A DNA stretch of 64,000 nt from an uncultured Eubacteriales bacterium (GCA_910584745.1 CAJUDG010000011.1:67284-131283), one strand, 5' to 3'; positions 31,664-39,978 are shown, numbered from the stretch's first letter. Notes: a model not told the origin generated them from the sequence alone. Made by a program: numbers and translations.

Positions 31664-33289
31664 CTATCTAAAGGTCAGCATATTGTTCAGAAGCCTGCCC
31701 CTTGGCCCGGTGAAGTAGAAGCCCCCGGCATAAAGGTTCGCCGATCCGCCGCCGTCCAGGTTCACCGCGTTGTCGCAGCCAAGGCCCACCATGACCTTCG
31801 ACATCTCCGGCAGGCTGGCATAGGCCGTGACTATCACCAGGTCCCCGTCGGGCTTCACCCCGATGCATACCCGCACGTCGTCGGAGAAGTTGTTTATCCC
31901 GTCAAGGCCCTCGGCGGCATAGGTGTTCGCGTCCCCATAGGCCTTGCCGTTCTTCACAAGCCTGGGCCCCACCCCAAGGCAGTGCCTTATGTCCTGGGTG
32001 CCGGAGCCCTTATACTCCACCTGCCTGTCTATAAAGCTGCCCGGGCAGATAGAGGTGATAAACTCGTTCTGGTACTTTCGGTCCCCGCTCTGCACGATAA
32101 GGTATCCGCTCTCGGGTATCCTTACGTCCTTGTCCCTATATACCTCGGTCACATACCCCTCGTCGTCCACCTGCACGGCGTACTTGGGGGCAAAGCCCAG
32201 CTTTTCGCCCCAGGCCCTGGTGAAGATGATGCGGGCGCCGTCAGTGGGGCTTGAGGGCCTGCGGTTCACCACGACCTCCTTGGCGGTGGCCTCCGGCGCG
32301 TGAAAATTGACGGCGGTAAGGGTCACATAGGTGGAGAAATTCTCCACCGACCAGCGTCCCGAGCCGTCCATGATTATGGCGGACTTTGCCGGGGAATACG
32401 CGTTGAAGGTGGTCACGATCTCCCGGTTCTTGACTATCGTGGCGTATGGCGTATTGGTCTCAAGGTCAAAGAATGAGCCGTTCACGGCGATCTCCGCCCC
32501 GGACCGCCTTATAATGGAATCCGCGCTCTCCGCGCCGTTCACCCGGCTGCCGCCCATCACCACGTTGGAGGTGTAGTCCATCGGGTCAAAGCTCACGCCC
32601 CTTACGGACACGCCGCTCACCCTTCTGCGCACCACGCTGAACCCCGGGGTCCGGCCCAGCTTTAAAAAGGTGGAGAACATCTGGGCCGCCTCGCATCGCT
32701 TGCTGGTATCCGCCGGGCGGAAATATCCGTTGTCGCCCTTCAGTATCCCGGCCCGGACGCAGGCGTCCACGCTCTCCCTGGCATAGCTGAGTATCTTGCC
32801 GCTGTCATGGAAGGAGACAGAGCCCGTCGTCGGGGGAAGCCCTATGCACATGGCCTTGGAGTAGTTCACAAGCATGACGGCCATATCCTGCCGGGTTATC
32901 ATCTTCCCGGGGTTGAATTTGCCGCCGCTGCCGCTTACTATGCCGTTGTCGTTGGCCCAGTTTATGTACTTGTTGGCCCAGTTGCCCCGGCCCACGTCCG
33001 AAAAGCTGCCCTGATAATTATATTCCTTCAGCTCCTCCTCAGAGAGGGCCGTACGGGCCAGCATGGTGGTGAACTCCGCCCGGGTCATAGAGCCGTTGGG
33101 CTCGAACCTGCCGTTCCCCTTGCCGCTCATGATGCCCTTAGAGACCAGGTCCTTTACCGCCGCGGTGTACCAGGCCCCGTTGGGTACGTCGTCAAACCCC
33201 GCCGCGCCGCTGGCGGGCATGGCCAGAATGGCCAGCATAAGCGCCGCCGACAGCAGGCAGCACAGCGCCCGTCTAGATCTATTTTTCAT
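31664..33289 (-). CDS. SLH-domain phosphodiester glycosidase, cell-surface
   Basis: A 541-residue exported protein. A signal peptide (CCLLSAALMLAILAMPASGA) is followed by three SLH repeats at about residues 30-210 (FDDVPNGAWYTAAVKDLVSK, FSDVGRGNWANKYINWA, FHDSGKILSYARESVDACV) that anchor it to the wall polymer. The C-terminal half is a NAGPA/phosphodiester glycosidase domain: AVNGSFFD, YLIVQSGD, and near the end CDNAVNLDGGGSANLY. The family cleaves sugar phosphodiesters. I chose the ATG at 33289, 9 bases after AAGGGGG. It may act on exopolysaccharide or wall sugars. Confidence 0.9.
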   Translation of the reverse strand: MKNRSRRALCCLLSAALMLAILAMPASGAAGFDDVPNGAWYTAAVKDLVSKGIMSGKGNGRFEPNGSMTRAEFTTMLARTALSEEELKEYNYQGSFSDVGRGNWANKYINWANDNGIVSGSGGKFNPGKMITRQDMAVMLVNYSKAMCIGLPPTTGSVSFHDSGKILSYARESVDACVRAGILKGDNGYFRPADTSKRCEAAQMFSTFLKLGRTPGFSVVRRRVSGVSVRGVSFDPMDYTSNVVMGGSRVNGAESADSIIRRSGAEIAVNGSFFDLETNTPYATIVKNREIVTTFNAYSPAKSAIIMDGSGRWSVENFSTYVTLTAVNFHAPEATAKEVVVNRRPSSPTDGARIIFTRAWGEKLGFAPKYAVQVDDEGYVTEVYRDKDVRIPESGYLIVQSGDRKYQNEFITSICPGSFIDRQVEYKGSGTQDIRHCLGVGPRLVKNGKAYGDANTYAAEGLDGINNFSDDVRVCIGVKPDGDLVIVTAYASLPEMSKVMVGLGCDNAVNLDGGGSANLYAGGFYFTGPRGRLLNNMLTFR

Positions 33290-33381
33290 ACAGTCCATCC
33301 CCCTTTTCTAAAAGAGCTTGCTTTCTAAGAGAGAAAGCACTTCCGCGGGCTTTCTCCCAGAAAGTAAAATATTTATAAGCT

Positions 33382-33410
33382 ATAATACCACATTTTCAGC
33401 CTTTTGTCCA
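33382..33410 (-). promoter_or_regulatory. Promoter of the SLH glycosidase gene
   Basis: On the minus strand there is TGGACA (33405-33410), 17 bases and TATTAT (33382-33387), giving a leader of about 85 bases. Confidence 0.68.
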
Positions 33411-33557
33411 GTAAAAGCTTGAAAAAATCAGAAGATTTTGGTCGAATCTTGGCGTCCGCCTTTTATCCCGCCCCATAGGCGGCCCGGCAGCCGGGGAAAA
33501 ACCGCGCTTTTGCGAAGGATACAGCTCGTTTAGACGCGCCCTTTCTTTCAAAAAGTA

Positions 33558-33586
33558 TTGCATTTCACGGCGAAATATATTAGAAT
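33558..33586 (+). promoter_or_regulatory. Promoter of efp
   Basis: TTGCAT (33558-33563), 17 bases and TAGAAT (33581-33586), about 40 bases before the efp start. Confidence 0.65.
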
Positions 33587-33632
33587 AAGAGCAAAGAAAG
33601 CTGTCAAGAATATTCCGGGAGGTTTTTTAACT

Positions 33633-34190
33633 ATGGTAACGGCAGGCGATTTCAGAAACGGCGTGACCTTTGAGATGGACGGCAACGTATACTCCATCAT
33701 CGAGTTCCAGCACGTGAAGCCCGGCAAGGGCGCGGCCTTTGTGCGCACCAAGATCCGCAACGTCATCTCCGGCGCGGTGACCGAGCGCACCTTCAACCCC
33801 AACGACAAATACCCCACCGCCTTCATTGAGAGGAAGGACATGCAGTACCTCTACAGCGACGGCGACCTCTACTACTTCATGGACACGGAGACCTACGAGC
33901 AGGAGCCCATCAACGGCTCTGTTCTCACCGACAACTTCAAGTTCGTCAAGGAGAACATGGAGTGCAAGGTGCTCTCCTATAAGGGCAGCGTATTCGGCGT
34001 GGAGCCCCCCAACTTCGTGGAGCTGGAGGTCACCAAGACCGAGCCCGGCGTTAAGGGCGACACGGCCACCAACACCCTGAAGCCCGCTACGGTAGAGACC
34101 GGGGCCGAGGTCCGCGTACCCCTGTTCATCAACGAGGGCGAAATGATCCGCATAGACACCCGCACAGGCGAATACATGGAAAGAGCCTAA
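33633..34190 (+). CDS. efp: Translation elongation factor P
   Basis: A 185-residue EF-P, which rescues ribosomes stalled at polyproline. The KOW-like domain begins MVTAGDFRNGVTFEMDGNVY, and the modified-residue loop is HVKPGKGAAFVR (Lys in PGKG). OB domains follow, and the signature near the end is ATVETGAEVRVPLFINEGE. The length is exactly typical. GGGAGG precedes the ATG. Structured repeat copy C begins 16 bases after the stop codon. Confidence 0.98.
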   Translation: MVTAGDFRNGVTFEMDGNVYSIIEFQHVKPGKGAAFVRTKIRNVISGAVTERTFNPNDKYPTAFIERKDMQYLYSDGDLYYFMDTETYEQEPINGSVLTDNFKFVKENMECKVLSYKGSVFGVEPPNFVELEVTKTEPGVKGDTATNTLKPATVETGAEVRVPLFINEGEMIRIDTRTGEYMERA

Positions 34191-34206
34191 CCCCGAAGCA
34201 AAGGGT

Positions 34207-34259
34207 AAAAGTTTCGTCCACCTTTTCAAAGGTGGCAGGGTTTGGGGCAGAGCCCCAAG
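34207..34259 (+). repeat. Post-stop structured element, copy C (after efp)
   Basis: AAAAGTTTCGTCC, stem 1 CCACCTTTTCAAAGGTGG, CAGGGT, stem 2 TTGGGGCAGAGCCCCAA. Stem 1 differs from copies A/B by a U-A to C-G pair, and stem 2 has outer U-A pairs in place of G-C/U-A, all keeping pairing. Its 3' end touches the AAAGGAAA ribosome site of the next gene. Confidence 0.82.
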
Positions 34260-34271
34260 AAAGGAAAAATT

Positions 34272-34742
34272 ATGAGCAATTCAGAACGCGCATCGTACAT
34301 CCGCGGCCTTATGGACGGCATGGAGCTGGACCCGAACGCCAAGGAGACAAAGATATTCAACGCCATCGCAGATCTGCTCTCAGAGCTCTGCACTTCGGTG
34401 GACGAGCTTGAGGACGAGGTGGACGGCATTGCCGACCAGCTTGACGAGGTGGACGAGGACCTGGGCGCCCTTGAGAGCGAATACTACGGCATCGACGAGG
34501 ACAGCTGCGGCTGCGGCGGCCATCATCACCAGGGCGGCTGCGGATGCGGCCACCACCACGCCGAGTTCGAGGCCATCTGCCCCAGCTGCGGCGAGACCAT
34601 CGAACTCACCGAGGAGATGCTGGACGAGGACAGCATGGTCTGCCCCAGCTGCGGCGAGACCTTAGAATTCGACTTCGACGACGACGAGGAGATAGAGTTC
34701 GGGGATCCCGACGGCGAGCCCCAGGAGGACGGCGAGGAATAA
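34272..34742 (+). CDS. CD1247-like acidic protein with zinc-ribbon
   Basis: A 156-residue very acidic protein. The N-terminal helical part (RASYIRGLMDGMELDP ... LLSELCTSVDELEDEVDGI) matches what I know as the CD1247 N-terminal domain of clostridial hypothetical proteins. A His/Cys-rich linker (CGCGGHHHQGGCGCGHHH) follows, then a zinc ribbon with CPSCGETIEL and CPSCGETLEFDFD. Function is unknown; the metal-binding linker is striking. It follows efp after repeat copy C and ends at a terminator. Confidence 0.82.
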   Translation: MSNSERASYIRGLMDGMELDPNAKETKIFNAIADLLSELCTSVDELEDEVDGIADQLDEVDEDLGALESEYYGIDEDSCGCGGHHHQGGCGCGHHHAEFEAICPSCGETIELTEEMLDEDSMVCPSCGETLEFDFDDDEEIEFGDPDGEPQEDGEE

Positions 34743-34756
34743 GCCAGAAAAGTTCA

Positions 34757-34797
34757 CAGGCCCGGGAAGCGCTGACGCTTTCCGGGCCTGTTTCTTA
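34757..34797. terminator. Terminator of efp/CD1247-like, facing the addB operon
   Basis: CAGGCCCGGGAAGCG, loop CTGA, CGCTTTCCGGGCCTG, then TTTCTTATT on the plus strand; TGAACTTTT follows on the minus strand, so it may work both ways. Confidence 0.88.
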
Positions 34798-34995
34798 TTC
34801 CTTCCTGCCTGTGTCCCGGGCCTTTTCCAGCAGCAGCTTCAGCTTGTCCTCCCCCTGTATGGCCCTGAGGGTGTCCTGGCGGCGCATGACCGCCAGCAAA
34901 AGCGTCAGTATGAGATTCACGCAGGTCACAACGGCCAGAAACAGCTTCGGCCCGGCCCCCGGCTTTCTGCGCCCGGCTCCCTTTTGCTTTTTCAT
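34795..34995 (-). CDS. Small single-span membrane protein
   Basis: A 66-residue protein: a very basic N-terminus (MKKQKGAGRRKPGAGPK), one membrane helix (LFLAVVTCVNLILTLLLAVM) and a charged C-terminal helix. Its ATG overlaps the addB stop (ATGA) and a terminator follows at once, so it is the last gene of the addB transcript. I do not recognise it. The tight coupling argues that it is real. Confidence 0.65.
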   Translation of the reverse strand: MKKQKGAGRRKPGAGPKLFLAVVTCVNLILTLLLAVMRRQDTLRAIQGEDKLKLLLEKARDTGRKE

Positions 34996-37900
34996 ATCTG
35001 CTCCTCCTTATTCTCCATTCTCTTTTCTATCTCCGCCATGGCCTCCCTCTGGCTGAGGCGCTCATTCTCTATGTCCCGCCCGGAGACCTCCCTGCCGCAG
35101 ACGGCGGCGTACGGGCAGTATTCACAGGCGCTGCGGTTCTTCATATTGGGCCTTGCGGCGGCCTCGCCCCCCAGGAGCTCCCGGCCCATGGTGGCTATCA
35201 GCCGCTTTGAGTATTCCAGCACCCTTATAAGCTCCTCCTCAGAGAGCACCGAGCTGTGGCTGTCCGGCGTGCCGTCCTTTTTCAGCGCCGCCGGTATGAA
35301 CACCCCCTTGGCCCCAGCCTCCATGGCGGTGATGATCTCGCTGTCAGAGAGCACCAGCCCGCTCATGCGAAGCTGCCTGAGCTCCGCCTTCTCTATCTCC
35401 TCGGGAGCCGCGCCCCGCTCCGCGTTCACGCTGGGCTCCGCCGCCGGAACGTACAGTATGCCCGCCGGAAGACGCTCTCCGTCCTGGACCAGCGCCGCCA
35501 GATACACCAGCATCTGCATGTTTAGCCCGTACAGCACGTCCCCAAGCCGGAAATCCTTGCCCCCGGTCTTATAGTCTATCACCCGCACATAGCTCTTACC
35601 ACCCGGGCGGCGCAGGATGTCCACCCGGTCGATGGTGCCGCCCACGGTGACAGTATCGCCGTCCCCGGTCTCCACCTTAAGCGTGGGCATGTCCCGGCCC
35701 AGCTTCAGCTCCGTATGCTCTGGGACGAACCGGCTCTGGGACAGCTCCAGCTCCAAATGGCGTATGAGCTTCTGTGCGGATGCCCCCATGCGCCCCAGAC
35801 GGTATCTCTGGCGGCTCGTAAGCAGCTCCATGCCCCCCAGGTTCTCCCCGGCGTACTCCTCTATCAGCCGGTCGATAAGCTCCCGAAGCTCACCGTCCGT
35901 CCAGCCGGCCCGGGTCTTTGGGGGCTGCGAGAACACCTTTTCCAGCAGGTAGTGCATAAGGGTGCCGTATTGCAGCACGTCCACCTCGGCCGGGCGGCGC
36001 TCCCGGGCGTTCAGGCCGTACCGGCAGAAGTATTTGAAGGGGCAGCTGTGATAGGTCTCTATCTGGGTGGGCGAGAGGAAGATATGCCCGCCGTATACCT
36101 CCCGCGCCAGGGCCGGGTCCTCAAGGCGCTGGGGGCGCTGTCCCGCCGCCCGCTCCAGGGCCTCCAGCCGTCCGGCATGGTCCGGGTCCCCGCCGGCGAA
36201 CATGCGCAGTGCCTCGGCCTCCGGGCTCCGCTCCCGCCAGCGGGCAGCCATCCGGGAGAAGGCCGCCTCCCTTGAATTTGCGAAGAACTCCTCCGGGAGA
36301 TCCCTCTCCGGCTCCAGGGTGGGGAACACCCCCCGGGCCCCGGCGATAAGCTCGCTGGGCTCCTTCTCCTCGCCTCCGGCGCTCATGGGCCAGGACATGA
36401 TGAGCCGGTCGCTGGCAAGGCACGCCACGGAATAGGCCAGATACCGCTCCTCGATGGCCCTCTGCTCCAACGGGTCCCCAAGCGGCAGCTTAAGCTCTAT
36501 CAGCTCCCGGCGCTCCGCGTCGGAGAACACCCCGGCGGGCTTGGGGTTCTGGGGCAGATCCCCCTGGGTGACCCCCATCAGGAACACCACTTTCGGCGTG
36601 GTCTGCCGCACCTGCTCGGCGGTGCCGAATATCACCTGGTCGGCGGTCTCGGGGATATCAGACACGTCCTCCGCGCTGAGCACATCCTTTAAAAGCCGGT
36701 AGTACCGCTCCCGGCTGGTCTTTCTGTCCCCCAGTATGCTGTGGAGCTGGTCCAGGGTCTCCATCAGCAGGTCCCAGACCCTGAGCTGCCGGGCGGCTAT
36801 GGCGTCCTCCCCCATAAGCTCCAGCCTGCGGCAGTATTCCGGCAGCGTCTCCTCAAGGCCGAAGCCTATGAGCAGGTCATAGCAGGCCCCGCTTATCTCC
36901 GCGCCCGAGCCGTCGGCAGTGGCGGCGGCGAAGGCCTCCAGGGGCCTCATGAGCCGGGAGCGCATGGCGTTCAGCCGCAGGAGCTCCGCCGCATCCTCCT
37001 CCGTCATCTCCCAGCCGAAGCCCCTGGGGTGGCGCAGAAAGCTCTCTTTCCAGGCGGGGCCATTCAGTTTCCACAGGTAGGCGTAGTTCTCAAGGTCCGA
37101 GACCTCCTCCGCCGTAAAGCCCGATACCCCGGTCTTCAAAAGCTCCAGCAGGTCCTCGGTGGCAAAGCCGCTCTGCACCGCCTCGAATGCCCCCAGCAGG
37201 AACCGGGTCACCGGCTCCGCGTCCACCCGCACCGGCTGGGACATGAAGCAGGGGATGTCCCGCTTTTTCAGCGCCACATCTAAACTGCCGTAATACTGCT
37301 GGGGCGAGCGGCAGATTATCGTTATGTCCCTATAGCGCAGGCCCTCCATCACCAGCCGCCGGATGCTGGCGGCCACGAACTCGCTCTCGTCGAACACGTC
37401 CCGGGCCCGGTACAGGGTCAGGCCCTCGTGGTCCGGGGAGGTCATGACCTCCTCCGGGCAGAACAGCTGGGCCTCCAAAAGCTTCAGGTTCTCATTGTGA
37501 AAGCGGGGGGACCTTGTGAGCATCACCGGCGGCAGCACCTCCACCCCCTGCTCCCCGGCAATGGCCGTGATGAGGCGGCGGGTGCGGTCCACCAGGGCGA
37601 AAAGGCCCGTATCGTCCCGGGAAAGGCCGTCTGTGCAAAGGGACACAAGCACACTGTCCGCCTGGGCCATCAGCCTTGACAGCACGTCCAGCTCCTGCTT
37701 TGTGAAGCCCTCGAAGGAGTCCACGGCCACGGTGTACCCCGAAAAGATATCCGCGCCCTCAAGGGCCCCGTAAAGCCGCGTCAGGTCGTCCCGGGAGTCC
37801 AGGTACGAGGCGGCCACCAGCGCGTCAAAAGCGGCGTACACCGCCGACAGCTCCCGAAGCTTTTTGGAGAGCCCCCGGCTCTTAAGGCCCATGGCCGCGC

Positions 37901-38315
37901 CGGACAGGTCCTCCGGGGCTATGCCGCACATTTTAAGCTCGTCCACGGCGGTGAGCATAAGCTCGGTCATGCGCCCAGACCCGGCGGCGGACTTATAGAC
38001 CTCCAGCTCCTCCTGACAGGCGGCGATGGCCGAGGCCATCAGTATCCTCCTGCCCCCGTCGGTGAGCCTGTGGCCCGCAAGGCCACCCAGGCGGCGGAAG
38101 ACGTGCTCGGCAAGCCGGGTGAAGCTGTACACGCCGATGGAGTTGGCGCATTTCTGCCCAGCAAGGCGCAGCATGGCCTTCTCCGTCTCGAAGGTGAACT
38201 GCTCGGGGACCAGCATTATACATTTTGTGTCGCCCTCAAGGGCGCGGCGGGCAAGGGCCTGCCGCAGGTATTTGGTTTTCCCGCTTCCGGCGCGGCCAAG
38301 TATGAACTGGAGCAT
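34992..38315 (-). CDS. addB: ATP-dependent helicase/nuclease subunit B
   Basis: A 1107-residue AddB/RexB, the partner of AddA in double-strand break processing and Chi recognition. Visible: a helicase-like N-terminus with Walker A GRAGSGKTK (residues ~7-15), MLVPEQFTFETE, and a C-terminal RecB-like nuclease with the family segment LSPTQIETYHSCPFKYFCRY, RVIDYKTGG, and the last iron-sulfur cysteines CEYCPYAAVCG. These fit the 4Fe-4S AddB type. No addA lies on either side: spoIIR is upstream and a small membrane protein downstream. A promoter with two palindromes precedes it. Confidence 0.95.
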   Translation of the reverse strand: MLQFILGRAGSGKTKYLRQALARRALEGDTKCIMLVPEQFTFETEKAMLRLAGQKCANSIGVYSFTRLAEHVFRRLGGLAGHRLTDGGRRILMASAIAACQEELEVYKSAAGSGRMTELMLTAVDELKMCGIAPEDLSGAAMGLKSRGLSKKLRELSAVYAAFDALVAASYLDSRDDLTRLYGALEGADIFSGYTVAVDSFEGFTKQELDVLSRLMAQADSVLVSLCTDGLSRDDTGLFALVDRTRRLITAIAGEQGVEVLPPVMLTRSPRFHNENLKLLEAQLFCPEEVMTSPDHEGLTLYRARDVFDESEFVAASIRRLVMEGLRYRDITIICRSPQQYYGSLDVALKKRDIPCFMSQPVRVDAEPVTRFLLGAFEAVQSGFATEDLLELLKTGVSGFTAEEVSDLENYAYLWKLNGPAWKESFLRHPRGFGWEMTEEDAAELLRLNAMRSRLMRPLEAFAAATADGSGAEISGACYDLLIGFGLEETLPEYCRRLELMGEDAIAARQLRVWDLLMETLDQLHSILGDRKTSRERYYRLLKDVLSAEDVSDIPETADQVIFGTAEQVRQTTPKVVFLMGVTQGDLPQNPKPAGVFSDAERRELIELKLPLGDPLEQRAIEERYLAYSVACLASDRLIMSWPMSAGGEEKEPSELIAGARGVFPTLEPERDLPEEFFANSREAAFSRMAARWRERSPEAEALRMFAGGDPDHAGRLEALERAAGQRPQRLEDPALAREVYGGHIFLSPTQIETYHSCPFKYFCRYGLNARERRPAEVDVLQYGTLMHYLLEKVFSQPPKTRAGWTDGELRELIDRLIEEYAGENLGGMELLTSRQRYRLGRMGASAQKLIRHLELELSQSRFVPEHTELKLGRDMPTLKVETGDGDTVTVGGTIDRVDILRRPGGKSYVRVIDYKTGGKDFRLGDVLYGLNMQMLVYLAALVQDGERLPAGILYVPAAEPSVNAERGAAPEEIEKAELRQLRMSGLVLSDSEIITAMEAGAKGVFIPAALKKDGTPDSHSSVLSEEELIRVLEYSKRLIATMGRELLGGEAAARPNMKNRSACEYCPYAAVCGREVSGRDIENERLSQREAMAEIEKRMENKEEQI

Positions 38316-38331
38316 GGGGCCTCCTAAGTAA

Positions 38332-38359
38332 TAGTGTTTACACTATAGTATTTACACTA
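38332..38359. promoter_or_regulatory. Two contiguous 14-bp palindromes in the addB leader
   Basis: TAGTGTTTACACTA (38332-38345) is followed directly by TAGTATTTACACTA (38346-38359). The first has perfect 6-bp arms around TT; the second has one mismatch. They cover the expected transcription start of addB, a classic repressor position. Similar half-sites occur in the promoter at 49387-49398. Confidence 0.65.
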
Positions 38360-38388
38360 TTATACAACAGCTCATGCCCCCGGGGCAA
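38359..38388 (-). promoter_or_regulatory. Candidate promoter of addB
   Basis: On the minus strand there is TTGCCC (38383-38388), 18 bases and TATAAT (38359-38364). The -35 lies inside the 3' end of spoIIR. The -10 abuts the double palindrome. Confidence 0.6.
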
Positions 38389-38980
38389 GCCAATTTTTCA
38401 ATTCCTCATACAGCTCCACAAGCTTGAAGCTTACCCGCAAGCCCTTCTCCTTTACAGCCTCCCGCTGCTCCGGGGGCAGCGACCCCAGCACATCGTCTCC
38501 CGCCGCGGGCAGGCATAGAGCCGGGAACACTACGCACCACCAGTTGTGGCCGGAGCCCTCGCCTATCACCACCCGCAGGGTCCTATACCGCCCGGCGGGG
38601 AGTGTAAAGTCATTGTACTTCCGTGTATGGAAGAACTCGTCGGTGACCGTGACTGTAACGGCGTCCGTAAAACCGTTCTCCTTTACAACATCCCCGGCCG
38701 CCTGGGCGATGCCCTCAAGGTGGGTGCAGACAGCGGCGTTTGCCTCATACAAGCTCCCGGCCCCCTGGCACCAGCGCGCCGCCTCCGTAAGTACCGCGTC
38801 CCGGACCTTTAGCTTCAGGGCCTGGTCCGCCTCGCTGTCTGAGTTTGCCAAAACATGCAGGCGCAGTATGTTCTCCGGCAGCTGCTCGGCGGGCCCCGCG
38901 GCGGCCAGCCACGACAGGGCGCAGGCTATAAATAATCCGCAGACGGCGGCTTTAAACAGGTGGTTCTGCTTCACGTTCAT
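38372..38980 (-). CDS. spoIIR: Stage II sporulation protein R
   Basis: A 202-residue secreted signal made in the forespore that triggers SpoIIGA-dependent processing of pro-sigma-E in the mother cell. An N-terminal hydrophobic segment is followed by the diagnostic LRLHVLANSDSEADQALKLK and, later, FTLPAGRYRTLRVVIGEG and NWWCVVFPALCLP. The length is typical for clostridia. A likely sigma-F promoter lies at 39011-39040, matching the known forespore control of this gene. addB follows on the same strand. Confidence 0.95.
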   Translation of the reverse strand: MNVKQNHLFKAAVCGLFIACALSWLAAAGPAEQLPENILRLHVLANSDSEADQALKLKVRDAVLTEAARWCQGAGSLYEANAAVCTHLEGIAQAAGDVVKENGFTDAVTVTVTDEFFHTRKYNDFTLPAGRYRTLRVVIGEGSGHNWWCVVFPALCLPAAGDDVLGSLPPEQREAVKEKGLRVSFKLVELYEELKNWLAPGA

Positions 38981-39010
38981 ATTATCATACCTTTCTCCAT
39001 ATTCTGGGAA

Positions 39011-39040
39011 AAGTATGGGCAGCGCCGCAGGGTTTTATGC
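39011..39040 (-). promoter_or_regulatory. Candidate sigma-F promoter of spoIIR
   Basis: On the minus strand there is GCATA (39036-39040), a 15-base spacer and GCCCATACTT (39011-39020). The sigma-F consensus is GYATA, about 15-16 bases, GGNNANANTW. The -35 matches fully; the -10 differs at its second base. Confidence 0.55.
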
Positions 39041-39046
39041 GGGGCT

Positions 39047-39075
39047 TTGCAAACCCGGAGATTTTGTGCTATACT
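39047..39075 (+). promoter_or_regulatory. Promoter of the ArsP_2-like exporter gene
   Basis: TTGCAA (39047-39052), 17 bases and TATACT (39070-39075). No room exists for a yybP-ykoY riboswitch between it and the start codon. Confidence 0.72.
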
Positions 39076-39101
39076 ATACCCAAAAGGAGATGAAGCGCAT
39101 T

Positions 39102-39944
39102 ATGCTTGACATACTGACCGACGCGGTCATGGATTCCCTGAAGACCCTGCCCTTCCTCTTCGGCGCGTACCTGCTTATCGAGTTCCTTGAGCACCGGGCC
39201 AGCGGATATATGACCCGGCTGCTGGCTAGGCTGGGCCCACTGGGGCCGCTGGGCGGGGCGGCCCTGGGCTGCGTGCCCCAGTGCGGGTTCTCGGTGGCGG
39301 CGGCAAACTTCTACGCCGGACGCCTCATCACCCCGGGCACGCTTATCGCCGTGTTCCTCTCCACCTCGGACGAGGCCCTGCCCATCCTGCTCTCCCGGCC
39401 CGGCGCGGCGGGGAGCCTCTGGCCCCTGCTGGGGGTAAAGCTCTGCGCCGGGGCTTTGGCCGGCATAGCCGTGGACCTTGTGTACAGCCGGTTCCTAAAG
39501 CAGAAGCTCCGGGAGCCCTTCCACGAGCTCTGCGAGGACTGCGGCTGCGAGGAAAAGGGGGTGCTGCGCTCGGCCCTTGGGCACACGGTAAAGATATTCC
39601 TGTTCCTTCTGGCGGTGAATATCGCCCTGGGCTGCGCCATAGAGCTGGTGGGCGGAGAGAACATCTCCCGGCTGCTGCTCCATGGAAGCGTCTTCCAGCC
39701 CCTGCTCGCGGGGCTCATAGGCTTCATCCCCAACTGCGCCGCCTCTGTCATCCTCACCGAGCTGTACCTGGAGGGCTCACTGTCCTTCGGGGCGGCGGTG
39801 GCCGGGCTGTGCACCGGGGCGGGGCTTGGCCTGCTGGTGCTGTTTAGGGTGAATAAGAACTGGCGGGAAAACCTGTGCATAGCAGGTGTGCTGTACGTGG
39901 CCGCCGTGGTTGCCGGCACCCTCTGCCAGATCGTCATGCCATAG
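39102..39944 (+). CDS. Putative manganese/heavy-metal exporter (ArsP_2-like)
   Basis: A 280-residue membrane protein with about 8-10 hydrophobic segments. It shows two related motifs: LGCVPQCGFSVAAANFYAGRLI and, in the second half, LIGFIPNCAASVILTELYLEG. This internal repeat of PxCG/PNCA is characteristic of the permease group annotated as putative manganese transporters (ArsP_2). A central Cys-rich cytosolic loop (CEDCGCEEKG) could bind the metal. The ATG at 39102 is preferred; an upstream ATG directly abuts GGAG. Substrate assignment is by family only. Confidence 0.8.
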   Translation: MLDILTDAVMDSLKTLPFLFGAYLLIEFLEHRASGYMTRLLARLGPLGPLGGAALGCVPQCGFSVAAANFYAGRLITPGTLIAVFLSTSDEALPILLSRPGAAGSLWPLLGVKLCAGALAGIAVDLVYSRFLKQKLREPFHELCEDCGCEEKGVLRSALGHTVKIFLFLLAVNIALGCAIELVGGENISRLLLHGSVFQPLLAGLIGFIPNCAASVILTELYLEGSLSFGAAVAGLCTGAGLGLLVLFRVNKNWRENLCIAGVLYVAAVVAGTLCQIVMP

Positions 39945-39975
39945 AAAAAAGCACCCCTTCGGGGTGCTTTCTTAC
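39945..39975. terminator. Bidirectional terminator between the exporter gene and ispE
   Basis: AAAAAAGCACCCC, loop TTC, GGGGTGCTTTCTT. A-tract and T-tract on the two sides allow function for both converging genes. Confidence 0.92.
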
Positions 39976-39978
39976 TCT

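Larger units (their letters stand above)
33290..33632. other. Divergent intergenic region between the SLH gene and efp
   Basis: The 343 bases contain two opposed promoters (33382-33410 minus, 33558-33586 plus) and a GCTTTCT/AGAAAGC inverted repeat at about 33319-33340 in the leader of the SLH gene. Between 33420 and 33550 I see no gene, repeat or convincing RNA motif. Confidence 0.6.

Noticed and set aside
39001..39101. yybP-ykoY manganese riboswitch before the ArsP_2-like gene
   Set aside because: The leader after the promoter is under 30 bases, too short for that RNA.
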